Source: a virus
DNA length: 28,116 bases
IMG/VR virus record: IMGVR_UViG_3300021961_005701
Coordinates: 1 to 28,116 of that record
Reading direction: 5' to 3' (one strand)
In this document: positions 16,256 through 24,255 of the stretch, one piece after another
Position numbering within the stretch: the stretch's first letter is position 1
Layout of the letters: each line of letters opens with the position of its first letter
The notes under the pieces: generated by a model
The model's database searches: none
Told to the model about the DNA's origin: nothing
Seen by the model: only the letters and a program-made list of their open reading frames with translations
Made by a program: the position numbers and the translations under genes

Positions 16256-19200
16256 ATGAATTTGAACGAAGTAGATAAACCAGTAGTTAGAAAGACCATA
16301 GTAGTATATTCGGGTCGTTTTCAACCATTCCATAAAGGACATTATCTTTCGTATTTAAAACTTTGTAAAAAGTTTGGTACAGACAATGTCTATATTGGTA
16401 CGTCTAATGATACCTCTGGTCCAAAATCCCCTTTTAATTTTAATGAGAAGGTAAAGATAATGACTACTATGTTTGGTATACCATCAAATAAAATAGTTCA
16501 AGTTCGTAATCCATATGCTCCAAAAGAAATACTATCTCAATTTGATGGTAAAACAACTCAATATATTGCAGCAGTTGGAGAGAAGGATGCAAATAGATTA
16601 CAAGGTAAGTATTTTAAACCATATAAAGGCAAAGCTGGATATGGATACGAAGAAATAGGTTATGTTTATCCCGTTCCTGCTGAAACAAATGCAATTAGTG
16701 GAACCGATGTTCGTAATTGGTTAGGCAAGGATAATAAAGATAAAGAAAAAGGATTTTTAAAAGCATATCCTAAATTTGATAAAGAAATTTTTAAAATGAT
16801 AACAGGCAAATTAAACGAATCGGTAAATACAAATCCATCTGATAAATTAAGACCAGAGCCACATCCAACAAGACACGAAACCGAACATCCATCTAACGAA
16901 CCTGATTGGCATAATACATCCGAATTATATGACCCAATTAGCGAAATATTGGGTAAAGCGGTAGCTGAAGATATGTTTGAGGAGTTTGTTAAAACATATT
17001 TTAAAGAAGAATCTGAAGGTGAAAAATTAGGATTAGTCCATTTGGGTGGCGGATACTATGGTAAAGATAAAGGACAACCTGCTACTCATAAATCGGAAAA
17101 TGGTAAATTGAGAGCATTAACTCCTGCTGAAGCAGCAGCTGAAAAGCAGAAGCATATGGCTAAAGGCCCATCCGATGCACCTGCGAACGAACCAAAACCA
17201 TCTCAACCAGGACAACCTGTAAATAAAGGAGCAACGGCTCAAGGTAAAGTAGATAAAGCAAAAGAAGAACCAACTACTGATAAAAAGGGTGGGGAAGAAT
17301 CTGGCCAACAAGCGCCTCCTCCTGAGCAAAAATTAAGTGGAGATGAATTAAAATCTTCTGCGGAGATGAGTGATTCCGAAAAGAATAAAATCAAAGTAAA
17401 AGAAGAATTAGATTCTGTTAGAAAAAATTTATCTAAAGAAGAAAATGATGTTATAGATACAACAAACGACCCTAATTCATCAACTAGAAAAGGATTTGTA
17501 GATAATATAAAATCAGGTTTACAGCAATTTGGTAATGGATTAAAACATTGGGCTGAGCATAAAAAGGAAATGATTGGCGGAACAATGGATGCCGTTAAAG
17601 CATTAGCTAGTGGGCAAAAGATTGGTTCTACAAAAAATAAAGAAACAGGTGAGTGGGAATATTCGGATGAAAAAAGAAAAGAACAATTACATCATGTAAA
17701 ACATTTTGCTATTGATACTGGATTAATATTAGGTTCAATGGCATTGGGTGGAGCAGGTGTAGCGGTAGCTAAGACTGTTATGGCAGGGCAAGGTTTAGCC
17801 GCAGCCGGAGGAGCCGCTGTGCATGGTGCCGTTGGTGCATTTACACATGGTGTAGGTGGATTTGGCGCTCACCTTATGAAAGATATTGCTAAACACGCTA
17901 CATTAGAATCTCTTGGATTGGGAGCAAGTCAGGCAGCTGGAGCAGGTGCTGGATTATCAACCGCAACAATGGGATTATTAGAAATCTCAAATGGCGATGA
18001 TTCTAATACATTTTTGAGTAATCTAATTGGTAGAGTTTCCAAAACAATGGAAACATATAAACTAAATGATGAGCAATTATTAAATTCAATTCAATCATAT
18101 AAAAAACAAGAGCCAATGGCTAAAGCGGCTGATTTGATGAAGGAAGATTTATCTGATACAAAAAAACAATCAATCAGTCATTTTGTGGAATATGCAACTA
18201 AAAGATTAAAATTGGCAGAAACTCCTAATATAACATTGGTTGGAGGAAATGAATATGGTAATGTAAAATCATCTTTAGGTGGATATAATCCAGCCGATAA
18301 AACAATATATGTTGCAACCGAAGGTAGATTAACTGCTGATATTTTAAGAACGATTGCACATGAAATGGTTCATAGAAAGCAAGATGAATTAGGATATATT
18401 AAAGATTCGGTACAAGATGGAGCCGATGGTTCTCCAATAGAAAACCAAGCTCATTCAGTTGCTGGAATTTTAATGAGAGAATATGGTAGAATTAATAAAC
18501 AAATTTATAATGAAGATGTTAATGTAGATGTTGATAAAGGTGATGAGATTTTAATGGGTAAGTTTAAAAACAAAAAAGTTACCGTTAAAGATATTGGAAC
18601 TGATGACCATGGAATGCCAACAATCAATGGTAAGCAAGCTACTACATTCCGAATCCCACGAGGTGAAAGTGTAAATGAAGTTGGTTCAAATGACTGGAGA
18701 TTCAAAGCAATTATGAATATGTGGGATAAGGGTGGTTCATTTGTTAGAAAGAAAATCGCAGCAGTAGTTTGTAAAAATCCAAAAGCAGATAGAAATGATG
18801 TAGCAAGAGAATTGAGAAGTTTTGGATATAGAGATATTACAGGTGTTGGCGATGAATTGGGATTAGACGAAAAAAAAAATCTTAAAGAGAAACTATCACA
18901 ATCCAATTTAAATAGTGTTGAAAAATACGCAGATAAAGAATTATCTCCTGCTGATATAGAATTTAGTAATCATTTTTTCGATAGAGTAAATGATGCTCGT
19001 AATGGAAAAGAAATATCAGAACCAGAATTAACTGGCTTCTTCAAAAGATTGGCTAGACACAAAAAAGAATTTTTAGATTTTTTAGATAAATACAATCAAA
19101 TCGTAGTTAAAGATACGAGAAGTGATATCAATATTCCATTTGTAAAAATGGCAAATAAAGTTATTGCTAAGACTATAATGAGAAAGGGTGAATTTCAAAC

Positions 19201-20671
19201 ATCATCTCATACGATTGTAAATGAAGCACAGGCCGTTAGTGGTGGTAAGGTTCATAAATTCATTACTGGTAAAAATTTAGGATTCAAAGGTAAGAAGTAT
19301 TCTGAAATTGAATTTGAAACATTGGGAATCGATAATAGAAATCAGACTGTTAGATTAAAAATCATAGCACCAAAAGAAATTGGTGGTAATGAAATGAGTT
19401 TAGATTTCAGAACAATTAGAAGAGGTCCTTTTTTCAAAACCGATACCCGTTCTCACTCAATAAATGAAGGATTAATATTAGAAGGTGGGGCATATGGACA
19501 TATGAGTCATCCATTTGATGATATGGGTTTAACTTTTGGTGATTTAAAGAAAATTATCAAAGGAGCATTGACGGGTAACTTAGAATTGACAAGAGAAAAA
19601 ACCGATGGACAAGCATTGGCAATTAGTTGGAAAAATGGTAGATTAATTGCAGCAAGAAACAAAGGACATTTACAAAACGCAGGAGCAAATGCTATGGGTA
19701 TTGAAGATGTTGCATCGAAATTTGCCGGTAGAGGTGGTTTAACCGATGCTTACAATTTTGCTATGAGAGATTTATCTGCAGCAATTAGTTCATTATCTGA
19801 AGCACAAAGAAATAAGATATTTAATGAAGGACAATGTTTTATGAATTTGGAAGTAATATGGCCAACTTCGGTAAATGTTATTCCTTACGGACAGGCTTTA
19901 TTGGTATTTCATAATACAACTTGTTATGATGAGAAGGGTGTTGCAGTTGGTGCAAATCAAGGAGCAGCAACTATGTTAGCAGGAATGATTAAGCAAGTAA
20001 ACGCTGATGTTCAATCGAAGTATACAATACAAGGCCCACCTGTAACAGAACTACCTAAAAATGAGGAGTTAAGTTCAAAGCAAACAAAATACCTTACTCA
20101 ATTACAAAAGCTACAATTTCAGTTCCAATTATCTGATAAGGATGGTGTATCTGAATATCATCAAGCATGGTGGGAAGATTTTGTAAATAAAAGCGGTGTT
20201 AAATTACAAAAATTAGAAAAAGAAGCATTAGTTAGAAGATGGGCATTTTATGATAAATCATTCCGTTTAAATACTATTGCCGATAAAGATGCTCAAAAAT
20301 GGGCAATCGAACACGATAAAGTAAATGTAGCAAAACAACAAAAAGATAATGTTAGACAATTTGAAGAAATATTTTTGGGTGTTGGGGCAGATGTTCTTTC
20401 ATTTATGGGTTCAGTTTTAACTGTAAATCCAGATGCGGCAGTTCGTAATATGAAGGATAGATTGAAATCAACCGCAGAAAAAGTTAGAGGAAGTGGTGAC
20501 CCATCTAAAATAGCTAAATTAAAAATGGAATTAGCTAGATTGGCTAGTATTGGTGGTAAAGATAAGATAGTTCCAAATGAGGGTATTGTATTTGTTTATA
20601 AAGGAAACACTTACAAACTTACGGGTACATTCGCACCATTGAATCAAATATTAGGTATTTTTTACGAATAA
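16256..20671 (+). CDS. 1471-residue multidomain protein: NMN adenylyltransferase-like, metalloprotease-like and ligase-type nucleotidyltransferase domains
   Basis: Domains in order. Residues 10-160 are a cytidylyltransferase-fold domain of NMN adenylyltransferase type: GRFQPFHKGH contains the HxGH motif (26-29) and ISGTDVR (147-153) is the ISxTxxR-type motif. Residues 195-380 are a Pro/Lys/Gln-rich linker. Residues 486-575 are Gly/Ala-rich and hydrophobic. Residues 690-745 are gluzincin-like, with HEMVH (702-706) and Glu729. Residues 895-985 form a small domain with HFFDRVNDARNGK and a TIMRK segment. Residues 1085-1471 are a covalent nucleotidyltransferase: KTDG (Lys1115), FMNLEVIW (Glu1199), EGIVF (Glu1442) and YKLTG (Lys1454) fit ligase motifs I, III, IV and V, with a long insertion before motif IV. 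[LIV]-N-E tripeptides end at 5, 188, 808, 990 and 1071. It is probably a virion-associated polyprotein; that role is inferred. Confidence 0.8.
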   Translation: MNLNEVDKPVVRKTIVVYSGRFQPFHKGHYLSYLKLCKKFGTDNVYIGTSNDTSGPKSPFNFNEKVKIMTTMFGIPSNKIVQVRNPYAPKEILSQFDGKTTQYIAAVGEKDANRLQGKYFKPYKGKAGYGYEEIGYVYPVPAETNAISGTDVRNWLGKDNKDKEKGFLKAYPKFDKEIFKMITGKLNESVNTNPSDKLRPEPHPTRHETEHPSNEPDWHNTSELYDPISEILGKAVAEDMFEEFVKTYFKEESEGEKLGLVHLGGGYYGKDKGQPATHKSENGKLRALTPAEAAAEKQKHMAKGPSDAPANEPKPSQPGQPVNKGATAQGKVDKAKEEPTTDKKGGEESGQQAPPPEQKLSGDELKSSAEMSDSEKNKIKVKEELDSVRKNLSKEENDVIDTTNDPNSSTRKGFVDNIKSGLQQFGNGLKHWAEHKKEMIGGTMDAVKALASGQKIGSTKNKETGEWEYSDEKRKEQLHHVKHFAIDTGLILGSMALGGAGVAVAKTVMAGQGLAAAGGAAVHGAVGAFTHGVGGFGAHLMKDIAKHATLESLGLGASQAAGAGAGLSTATMGLLEISNGDDSNTFLSNLIGRVSKTMETYKLNDEQLLNSIQSYKKQEPMAKAADLMKEDLSDTKKQSISHFVEYATKRLKLAETPNITLVGGNEYGNVKSSLGGYNPADKTIYVATEGRLTADILRTIAHEMVHRKQDELGYIKDSVQDGADGSPIENQAHSVAGILMREYGRINKQIYNEDVNVDVDKGDEILMGKFKNKKVTVKDIGTDDHGMPTINGKQATTFRIPRGESVNEVGSNDWRFKAIMNMWDKGGSFVRKKIAAVVCKNPKADRNDVARELRSFGYRDITGVGDELGLDEKKNLKEKLSQSNLNSVEKYADKELSPADIEFSNHFFDRVNDARNGKEISEPELTGFFKRLARHKKEFLDFLDKYNQIVVKDTRSDINIPFVKMANKVIAKTIMRKGEFQTSSHTIVNEAQAVSGGKVHKFITGKNLGFKGKKYSEIEFETLGIDNRNQTVRLKIIAPKEIGGNEMSLDFRTIRRGPFFKTDTRSHSINEGLILEGGAYGHMSHPFDDMGLTFGDLKKIIKGALTGNLELTREKTDGQALAISWKNGRLIAARNKGHLQNAGANAMGIEDVASKFAGRGGLTDAYNFAMRDLSAAISSLSEAQRNKIFNEGQCFMNLEVIWPTSVNVIPYGQALLVFHNTTCYDEKGVAVGANQGAATMLAGMIKQVNADVQSKYTIQGPPVTELPKNEELSSKQTKYLTQLQKLQFQFQLSDKDGVSEYHQAWWEDFVNKSGVKLQKLEKEALVRRWAFYDKSFRLNTIADKDAQKWAIEHDKVNVAKQQKDNVRQFEEIFLGVGADVLSFMGSVLTVNPDAAVRNMKDRLKSTAEKVRGSGDPSKIAKLKMELARLASIGGKDKIVPNEGIVFVYKGNTYKLTGTFAPLNQILGIFYE

Positions 20672-20678
20672 AAAATTA

Positions 20679-20694
20679 TATATATACATATATA
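20679..20694. repeat. AT-rich dyad in gap before the zinc-protein gene
   Basis: TATATAT (20679-20685) and ATATATA (20688-20694) form a 7-bp inverted repeat around a two-base centre. The 46-base gap between genes here has no good TAnnTTTG box. The dyad could be a weak hairpin, a processing site or a protein-binding site; nothing else marks it. Similar dyads occur in two later gaps of the head block. Confidence 0.35.
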
Positions 20695-20717
20695 CAAAGG
20701 TTATTAAATAGAATATT

Positions 20718-21386
20718 ATGGCAAAAAGAACAAGTTTTGAAGAAAAAAATAAACACATTCACAAATCTCGTAAATTAATCATAGACACTGTCTTTGGTAG
20801 AACGGATGATAATCAAAATGTATTTGGTTATGAAAAAGAAGCTGAGAAAAAGAGAGAAGTTGGTGAGAAGTGGGTAGATGGTGATGGTAAAGAGTGGGAG
20901 CAAAAAGAAGGATTTAAAATCAATACCACTAAAATGGATGAGGTTAGAGAATTCTTAAAAAAAGTAACTACTTGCTCAGGAGAAAATTGTAAAACTATAC
21001 AATATAGTAATGCTGATAAAAAGTTAATAGCTAAAACCGGATTATGTGCAACTTGCTTAGCTAAAAAAGAAACTCCTTTGAGAGCGGATGGTACTTGGCC
21101 TTTCTACGAAGATTATAAGATAACTTTGAATAAGTTAGATTATGCTAGAGATATGAAAGTTCAATACGAAGAAGCATTGAGTGGCATCAAACAGCAAATT
21201 GAAATGGTTAATGAGGATGGAACTTTTAGTAAATGGCAATGGGATATTGATATTGAAAAAGTTAAATCTGATTTACAAAATGATATTAATGAGGCATACG
21301 ATTCTATTGAAGCGTTATTAGAGCGTAAGTTAGCATTAGAAGATAAGTTACGTGAATTAAATCATCCAGAATTAATAAAAAACTAA
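20718..21386 (+). CDS. Zinc-binding coiled-coil phage protein of unknown function
   Basis: This 222-residue protein has four cysteines at 86, 91, 110 and 113 (CxxxxC and CxxC, 18 residues apart), which form a likely zinc ribbon in its middle. The N-terminal half is charged, with VFGRTDDNQNVFGYEKE and KWVDGDGKEWEQKEGF, a sequence style I associate with conserved hypothetical proteins of T4-like phages. From about residue 140 it is predicted helical and coiled coil (YARDMKVQYEEALSGIKQQ, then ALLERKLALEDKLREL). It lies two genes before TerL, where a small terminase subunit is often found, but no helix-turn-helix is visible, so that is only a weak possibility. It precedes the membrane protein by three bases. 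Confidence 0.65.
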   Translation: MAKRTSFEEKNKHIHKSRKLIIDTVFGRTDDNQNVFGYEKEAEKKREVGEKWVDGDGKEWEQKEGFKINTTKMDEVREFLKKVTTCSGENCKTIQYSNADKKLIAKTGLCATCLAKKETPLRADGTWPFYEDYKITLNKLDYARDMKVQYEEALSGIKQQIEMVNEDGTFSKWQWDIDIEKVKSDLQNDINEAYDSIEALLERKLALEDKLRELNHPELIKN

Positions 21387-21389
21387 ATT

Positions 21390-22037
21390 ATGAAAAAATT
21401 CTTAAACATTAAGAACATTGCAATTGCAGTATTAGTTGTAATTGTATTATTAGAACTTTGGAATCCAGGTGGAGTTATGCCAGGTAAAACTATCAGAATC
21501 GATGGTAAGAAATATGAAGTTATTAAACATGAAATTGATACAATCGATGTAATCAAAACTAAAGTAGTAACTAAGAAAGGTGAAGATATCTATCACGAAA
21601 CAATCGTTGAAAAGGAAGTACAAATTCCTGCAGTAGTAGATACTATGGCATTACTTAAAGATTACTATTCAAAAGTATTATATAAAGATGTGTTAGTATT
21701 ACCTGATTCGTTAGGAATTGTGGCTGTAACTGATACGATTTCACAAAACAAAATCTTAGGTAGAACTTTTAATGCAAATGTGAAACAAAGAACTATTAAA
21801 GAAACCACAATCGTAAAAGAATTACCTAAAACAAAAGTATTCTACGGATTCGAAGGTGGATTCAACAAACAAGATGTTGTATCTCACATTGGAGCAGGTG
21901 TTATATTAAACACTAAAAAGGATAAATTATTCCATTTAGGTGTTGGTGTTGCAAATAGAGTAGTAGATGGTACAAATGGTGGATTGACTCCTTACATCAA
22001 TGGTGGTGTTTATTGGAAAATCCGTTTAAGAAAATAA
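21390..22037 (+). CDS. Single-pass membrane-anchored protein, possible envelope-associated function
   Basis: This 215-residue protein starts with a Lys-rich MKKFLNIKN followed by a hydrophobic helix (about residues 9-24, IAIAVLVVIVLLEL). There is no signal peptidase or lipobox Cys, so it is an N-terminal anchor with the rest outside the cytoplasm. The middle is beta/coil with repeated Lys-Glu-Val patterns. The C-terminus (FYGFEGGFNKQDV onward, with IGAGVILNT, HLGVGVANRV and YINGGVYWKIRLRK) alternates polar and hydrophobic residues with glycine turns, like a few strands of an outer-membrane barrel. A unimolecular spanin linking inner and outer membranes during lysis is one possibility. It sits two bases before TerL, an unusual place for a lysis gene. 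Function not established. Confidence 0.55.
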   Translation: MKKFLNIKNIAIAVLVVIVLLELWNPGGVMPGKTIRIDGKKYEVIKHEIDTIDVIKTKVVTKKGEDIYHETIVEKEVQIPAVVDTMALLKDYYSKVLYKDVLVLPDSLGIVAVTDTISQNKILGRTFNANVKQRTIKETTIVKELPKTKVFYGFEGGFNKQDVVSHIGAGVILNTKKDKLFHLGVGVANRVVDGTNGGLTPYINGGVYWKIRLRK

Positions 22038-22038
22038 T

Positions 22039-23649
22039 ATGGCAGTTCAAGGGAAACCAACGAAAAGTCTAAAAGAAATAATTGCTGAAGAATATCGTAA
22101 ATGTGCGGCTGACCCCATTTACTTTATGAAGAAGTATTGTGTTATTCAACATCCGGTGAGGGGGAAAATTCCCTTTCACCTTTATCCTTTCCAGGAGGAT
22201 TGTTTAACGGACTTTAAGGAAAACCGATTTAATATCATCCTTAAATCTCGTCAATTGGGTTTATCAACTCTTTCGGCAGGATTTATTCTTTGGAAAATGA
22301 TATTCAATCAGGACTTCAACGCGTTGGTTATTGCAACAAAAGTGACGGTAGCTAAAAACCTTGTAGAAAAGGTTAGAGTTATGCACGATTTACTTCCAAT
22401 ATGGTTAAGAGATGGTGGAACGGCGGCAGCTGAAGATAACAAACTATCACTTAAATTAAAGAATGGTTCGCAAGTAAAAGCAATCGCATCATCTCCCGAT
22501 GCAGGTCGTTCTGAAGCCTTATCACTATTAGTTGTGGATGAGGCGGCATTCATTAGAGATATCGATGAAATTTGGTTATCAGCACAATCAACCCTATCAA
22601 CGGGTGGTTCTGCTATTATTCTTTCTACACCAAATGGTGTGGGTAACTTCTTCCATAAAACTTGGGTAGCCGGTGAAGCTGGGCAAAATGGTTTCAATTG
22701 TATTAATCTACATTGGACTGTACACCCTGAAAGAAATCAAGCATGGAGAGATGAACAAACTCGTATTTTGGGAGTTAAAGGAGCGGCACAAGAATGTGAT
22801 TGTGACTTTATTGGTTCAGGTGATACCGTAATTGAACCGGCATTATTGAGTTGGTATAAAGATACCTATGTAATGGAGCCGGTTGAAAAGAGAGGGTTTG
22901 ATAGTAATCTGTGGGTTTGGGAACATCCAAACTACAATAGACAATATATGGTATGTGCTGACGTTGCCCGTGGAGATGGAGCCGATTTTTCAACTGCGCA
23001 AGTAATTGATATTGAAGATAGTTCGCAAGTAGCAGAATATAGAGGTAAGATTGACACTAAGGATTTTGGTAATTTCTTAACTTCATTGGCAACCGAATAT
23101 AACAATGCATTACTTGTTGTGGAAAACTCAAATGTAGGTTGGGCATGCATTCAACAAATTATCAATAGAGGATATCCAAATTTATTCTATATGAGTAATG
23201 ATTTGAAATACATCGATACAGAAAGACAAATGAGTAACAAATATTATAGAGATGAAAAGCAAATGGTTGCAGGATTCTCCACAACATCAAAAACTCGTCC
23301 TCTTATCATATCAGCATTGGATACTTATATGAATGAGAAGGAAATTCTTATCCGTTCTAATAGATTAATAGATGAAATGTTTACATTTATTTGGAGTGGT
23401 GGTAGAGCCGAAGCTATGAAAGGATACAATGATGACTTGATTATGGCATTGGCAATCGGACTTTGGGTTCGTAATACTGCACTTCGTTTGAGACAAGAAG
23501 GCATTGATTTAACAAAGAGTATGTTGAGCTCGACTACGATACAAAATAACTCGGGAGTTTATGCTACAAACTGGCAACAGGGAAGAAATCCATATGAAAT
23601 GGAAATAGGAAAAGGGCAAACTGAAAACCTAACTTGGTTACTTCGTTAA
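22039..23649 (+). CDS. Terminase large subunit (T4 gp17-like DNA packaging ATPase/nuclease)
   Basis: This 536-residue protein is the DNA-packaging motor and headful nuclease. ATPase domain: an adenine-binding Q-like region (YPFQEDCL, 49-56), Walker A SRQLGLST (70-77), Walker B LLVVDEA (163-169) and the coupling motif ILSTPNG (194-200). RNase H-like nuclease domain: Asp308 in VCADVARGDGADFS, Glu362 in LLVVENSN, and Asp465/466 in GYNDDLIMALA. Order and length agree with T4 gp17 and its marine relatives. In infected cells it docks on the portal encoded at 24256-26004. The ATG follows the membrane-protein stop by one base. All catalytic residues are present. Confidence 0.95.
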   Translation: MAVQGKPTKSLKEIIAEEYRKCAADPIYFMKKYCVIQHPVRGKIPFHLYPFQEDCLTDFKENRFNIILKSRQLGLSTLSAGFILWKMIFNQDFNALVIATKVTVAKNLVEKVRVMHDLLPIWLRDGGTAAAEDNKLSLKLKNGSQVKAIASSPDAGRSEALSLLVVDEAAFIRDIDEIWLSAQSTLSTGGSAIILSTPNGVGNFFHKTWVAGEAGQNGFNCINLHWTVHPERNQAWRDEQTRILGVKGAAQECDCDFIGSGDTVIEPALLSWYKDTYVMEPVEKRGFDSNLWVWEHPNYNRQYMVCADVARGDGADFSTAQVIDIEDSSQVAEYRGKIDTKDFGNFLTSLATEYNNALLVVENSNVGWACIQQIINRGYPNLFYMSNDLKYIDTERQMSNKYYRDEKQMVAGFSTTSKTRPLIISALDTYMNEKEILIRSNRLIDEMFTFIWSGGRAEAMKGYNDDLIMALAIGLWVRNTALRLRQEGIDLTKSMLSSTTIQNNSGVYATNWQQGRNPYEMEIGKGQTENLTWLLR

Positions 23650-23654
23650 GTTTT

Positions 23655-23666
23655 ATATATTTATAT
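23655..23666. repeat. AT-rich dyad with TATTTATAT motif
   Basis: ATATA-TT-TATAT is a 5-bp inverted repeat in the 41-base gap after TerL. It contains TATTTATATG (23658-23667), a decamer also found at 16245-16254 before the 1471-residue gene and, with one change, at 26023-26032. Its position before a structural gene suggests regulation or RNA processing, but AT richness makes chance possible. Confidence 0.35.
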
Positions 23667-23690
23667 GTTGAAACTATTAAAATTAAAAAA

Positions 23691-24200
23691 ATGAAATTAA
23701 TAAATTTAATTAATCTAAGCGAAGAGCAAGGTCCTTGTTGGAAAGGATACCAACAAATCGGTATGAAAAACAAAGGTGGTAAAGAAGTTCCTAATTGTGT
23801 ACCTGTAAGTGAAGATATAAATAGTGATGATGATGTAAATTATGGAATAGTAGAACCTGAAGAGGAATACGATGTAGATAATTACGATGATTATGAAGAT
23901 TTCATCAAATTTATGAGAGGATACAATGAATCTTTGAATGAAGGATGTGCTTGTTTAAAAGAAGCTGAATATCAAGGTAGAAAAGTTCAATTGGGTAAAC
24001 CAATGGCCGGTGATGTTAAAAAATTCAAAGTTTATGTTAAAAATCCAGCGGGTAATGTTGTAAAGGTAAACTTTGGTCAAAAGGGAGTTAAAATTAAAAA
24101 GAATAACCCTGAAAGAAGAAAATCTTTTAGAGCAAGACATAATTGTGAAAACCCAGGACCAAGACACAAAGCAAGATATTGGTCGTGTAGAAAGTGGTAA
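23691..24200 (+). CDS. Cys-containing accessory virion-type protein (CWKGY...VPNCVP / RARHNC...WSC)
   Basis: I start this at 23691 (169 residues) rather than at an in-frame ATG at 23634, which lies inside TerL and reads through the AT-rich gap. Two conserved-looking ends flank an acidic middle. Residues 16-38 hold CWKGYQQIGMKNKGGK followed by VPNCVP, and residues 143-166 hold RKSFRARHNC then GPRHKARYWSC. Both motifs recur in proteins of marine T4-like phages, often near head genes; their function is not known. Cys16/Cys36 and Cys152/Cys166 could bind metal or pair. The centre has an FIKFMRGYNESLNEG stretch resembling a T4 capsid-targeting peptide with a possible prohead-protease site after Glu84. 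Possibly a capsid-packaged protein; inference. Confidence 0.65.
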   Translation: MKLINLINLSEEQGPCWKGYQQIGMKNKGGKEVPNCVPVSEDINSDDDVNYGIVEPEEEYDVDNYDDYEDFIKFMRGYNESLNEGCACLKEAEYQGRKVQLGKPMAGDVKKFKVYVKNPAGNVVKVNFGQKGVKIKKNNPERRKSFRARHNCENPGPRHKARYWSCRKW

Positions 24201-24202
24201 AA

Positions 24203-24234
24203 TTTGGAAATACAAAAAATTTTACTTATCTTTG
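24203..24234 (+). promoter_or_regulatory. Bacteroidota-type promoter (perfect TTTG-N20-TATCTTTG)
   Basis: TTTG (24203-24206), a 20-base spacer and TATCTTTG (24227-24234) match the Bacteroidota -33/-7 consensus exactly. The element begins three bases after the preceding stop and ends 21 bases before the portal ATG, leaving an A+T-only leader ending AAAAA-ATG, typical of Bacteroidota translation starts. It should let the host RNA polymerase transcribe the portal and downstream head genes. Confidence 0.65.
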
Positions 24235-24255
24235 TAAATTAATATAAATTAAAAA

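Noticed and set aside
20718-21386. Small terminase subunit assignment for the zinc coiled-coil protein
   Set aside because: Position near TerL and a coiled coil fit, but there is no visible DNA-binding helix-turn-helix, the Cys ribbon is not typical, and another gene intervenes.
23634-23690. Earlier start for the Cys-containing accessory gene inside terminase
   Set aside because: The extra 19 residues come from the terminase 3' end and an AT-rich gap; the ATG at 23691 follows an A-rich leader like the other starts.
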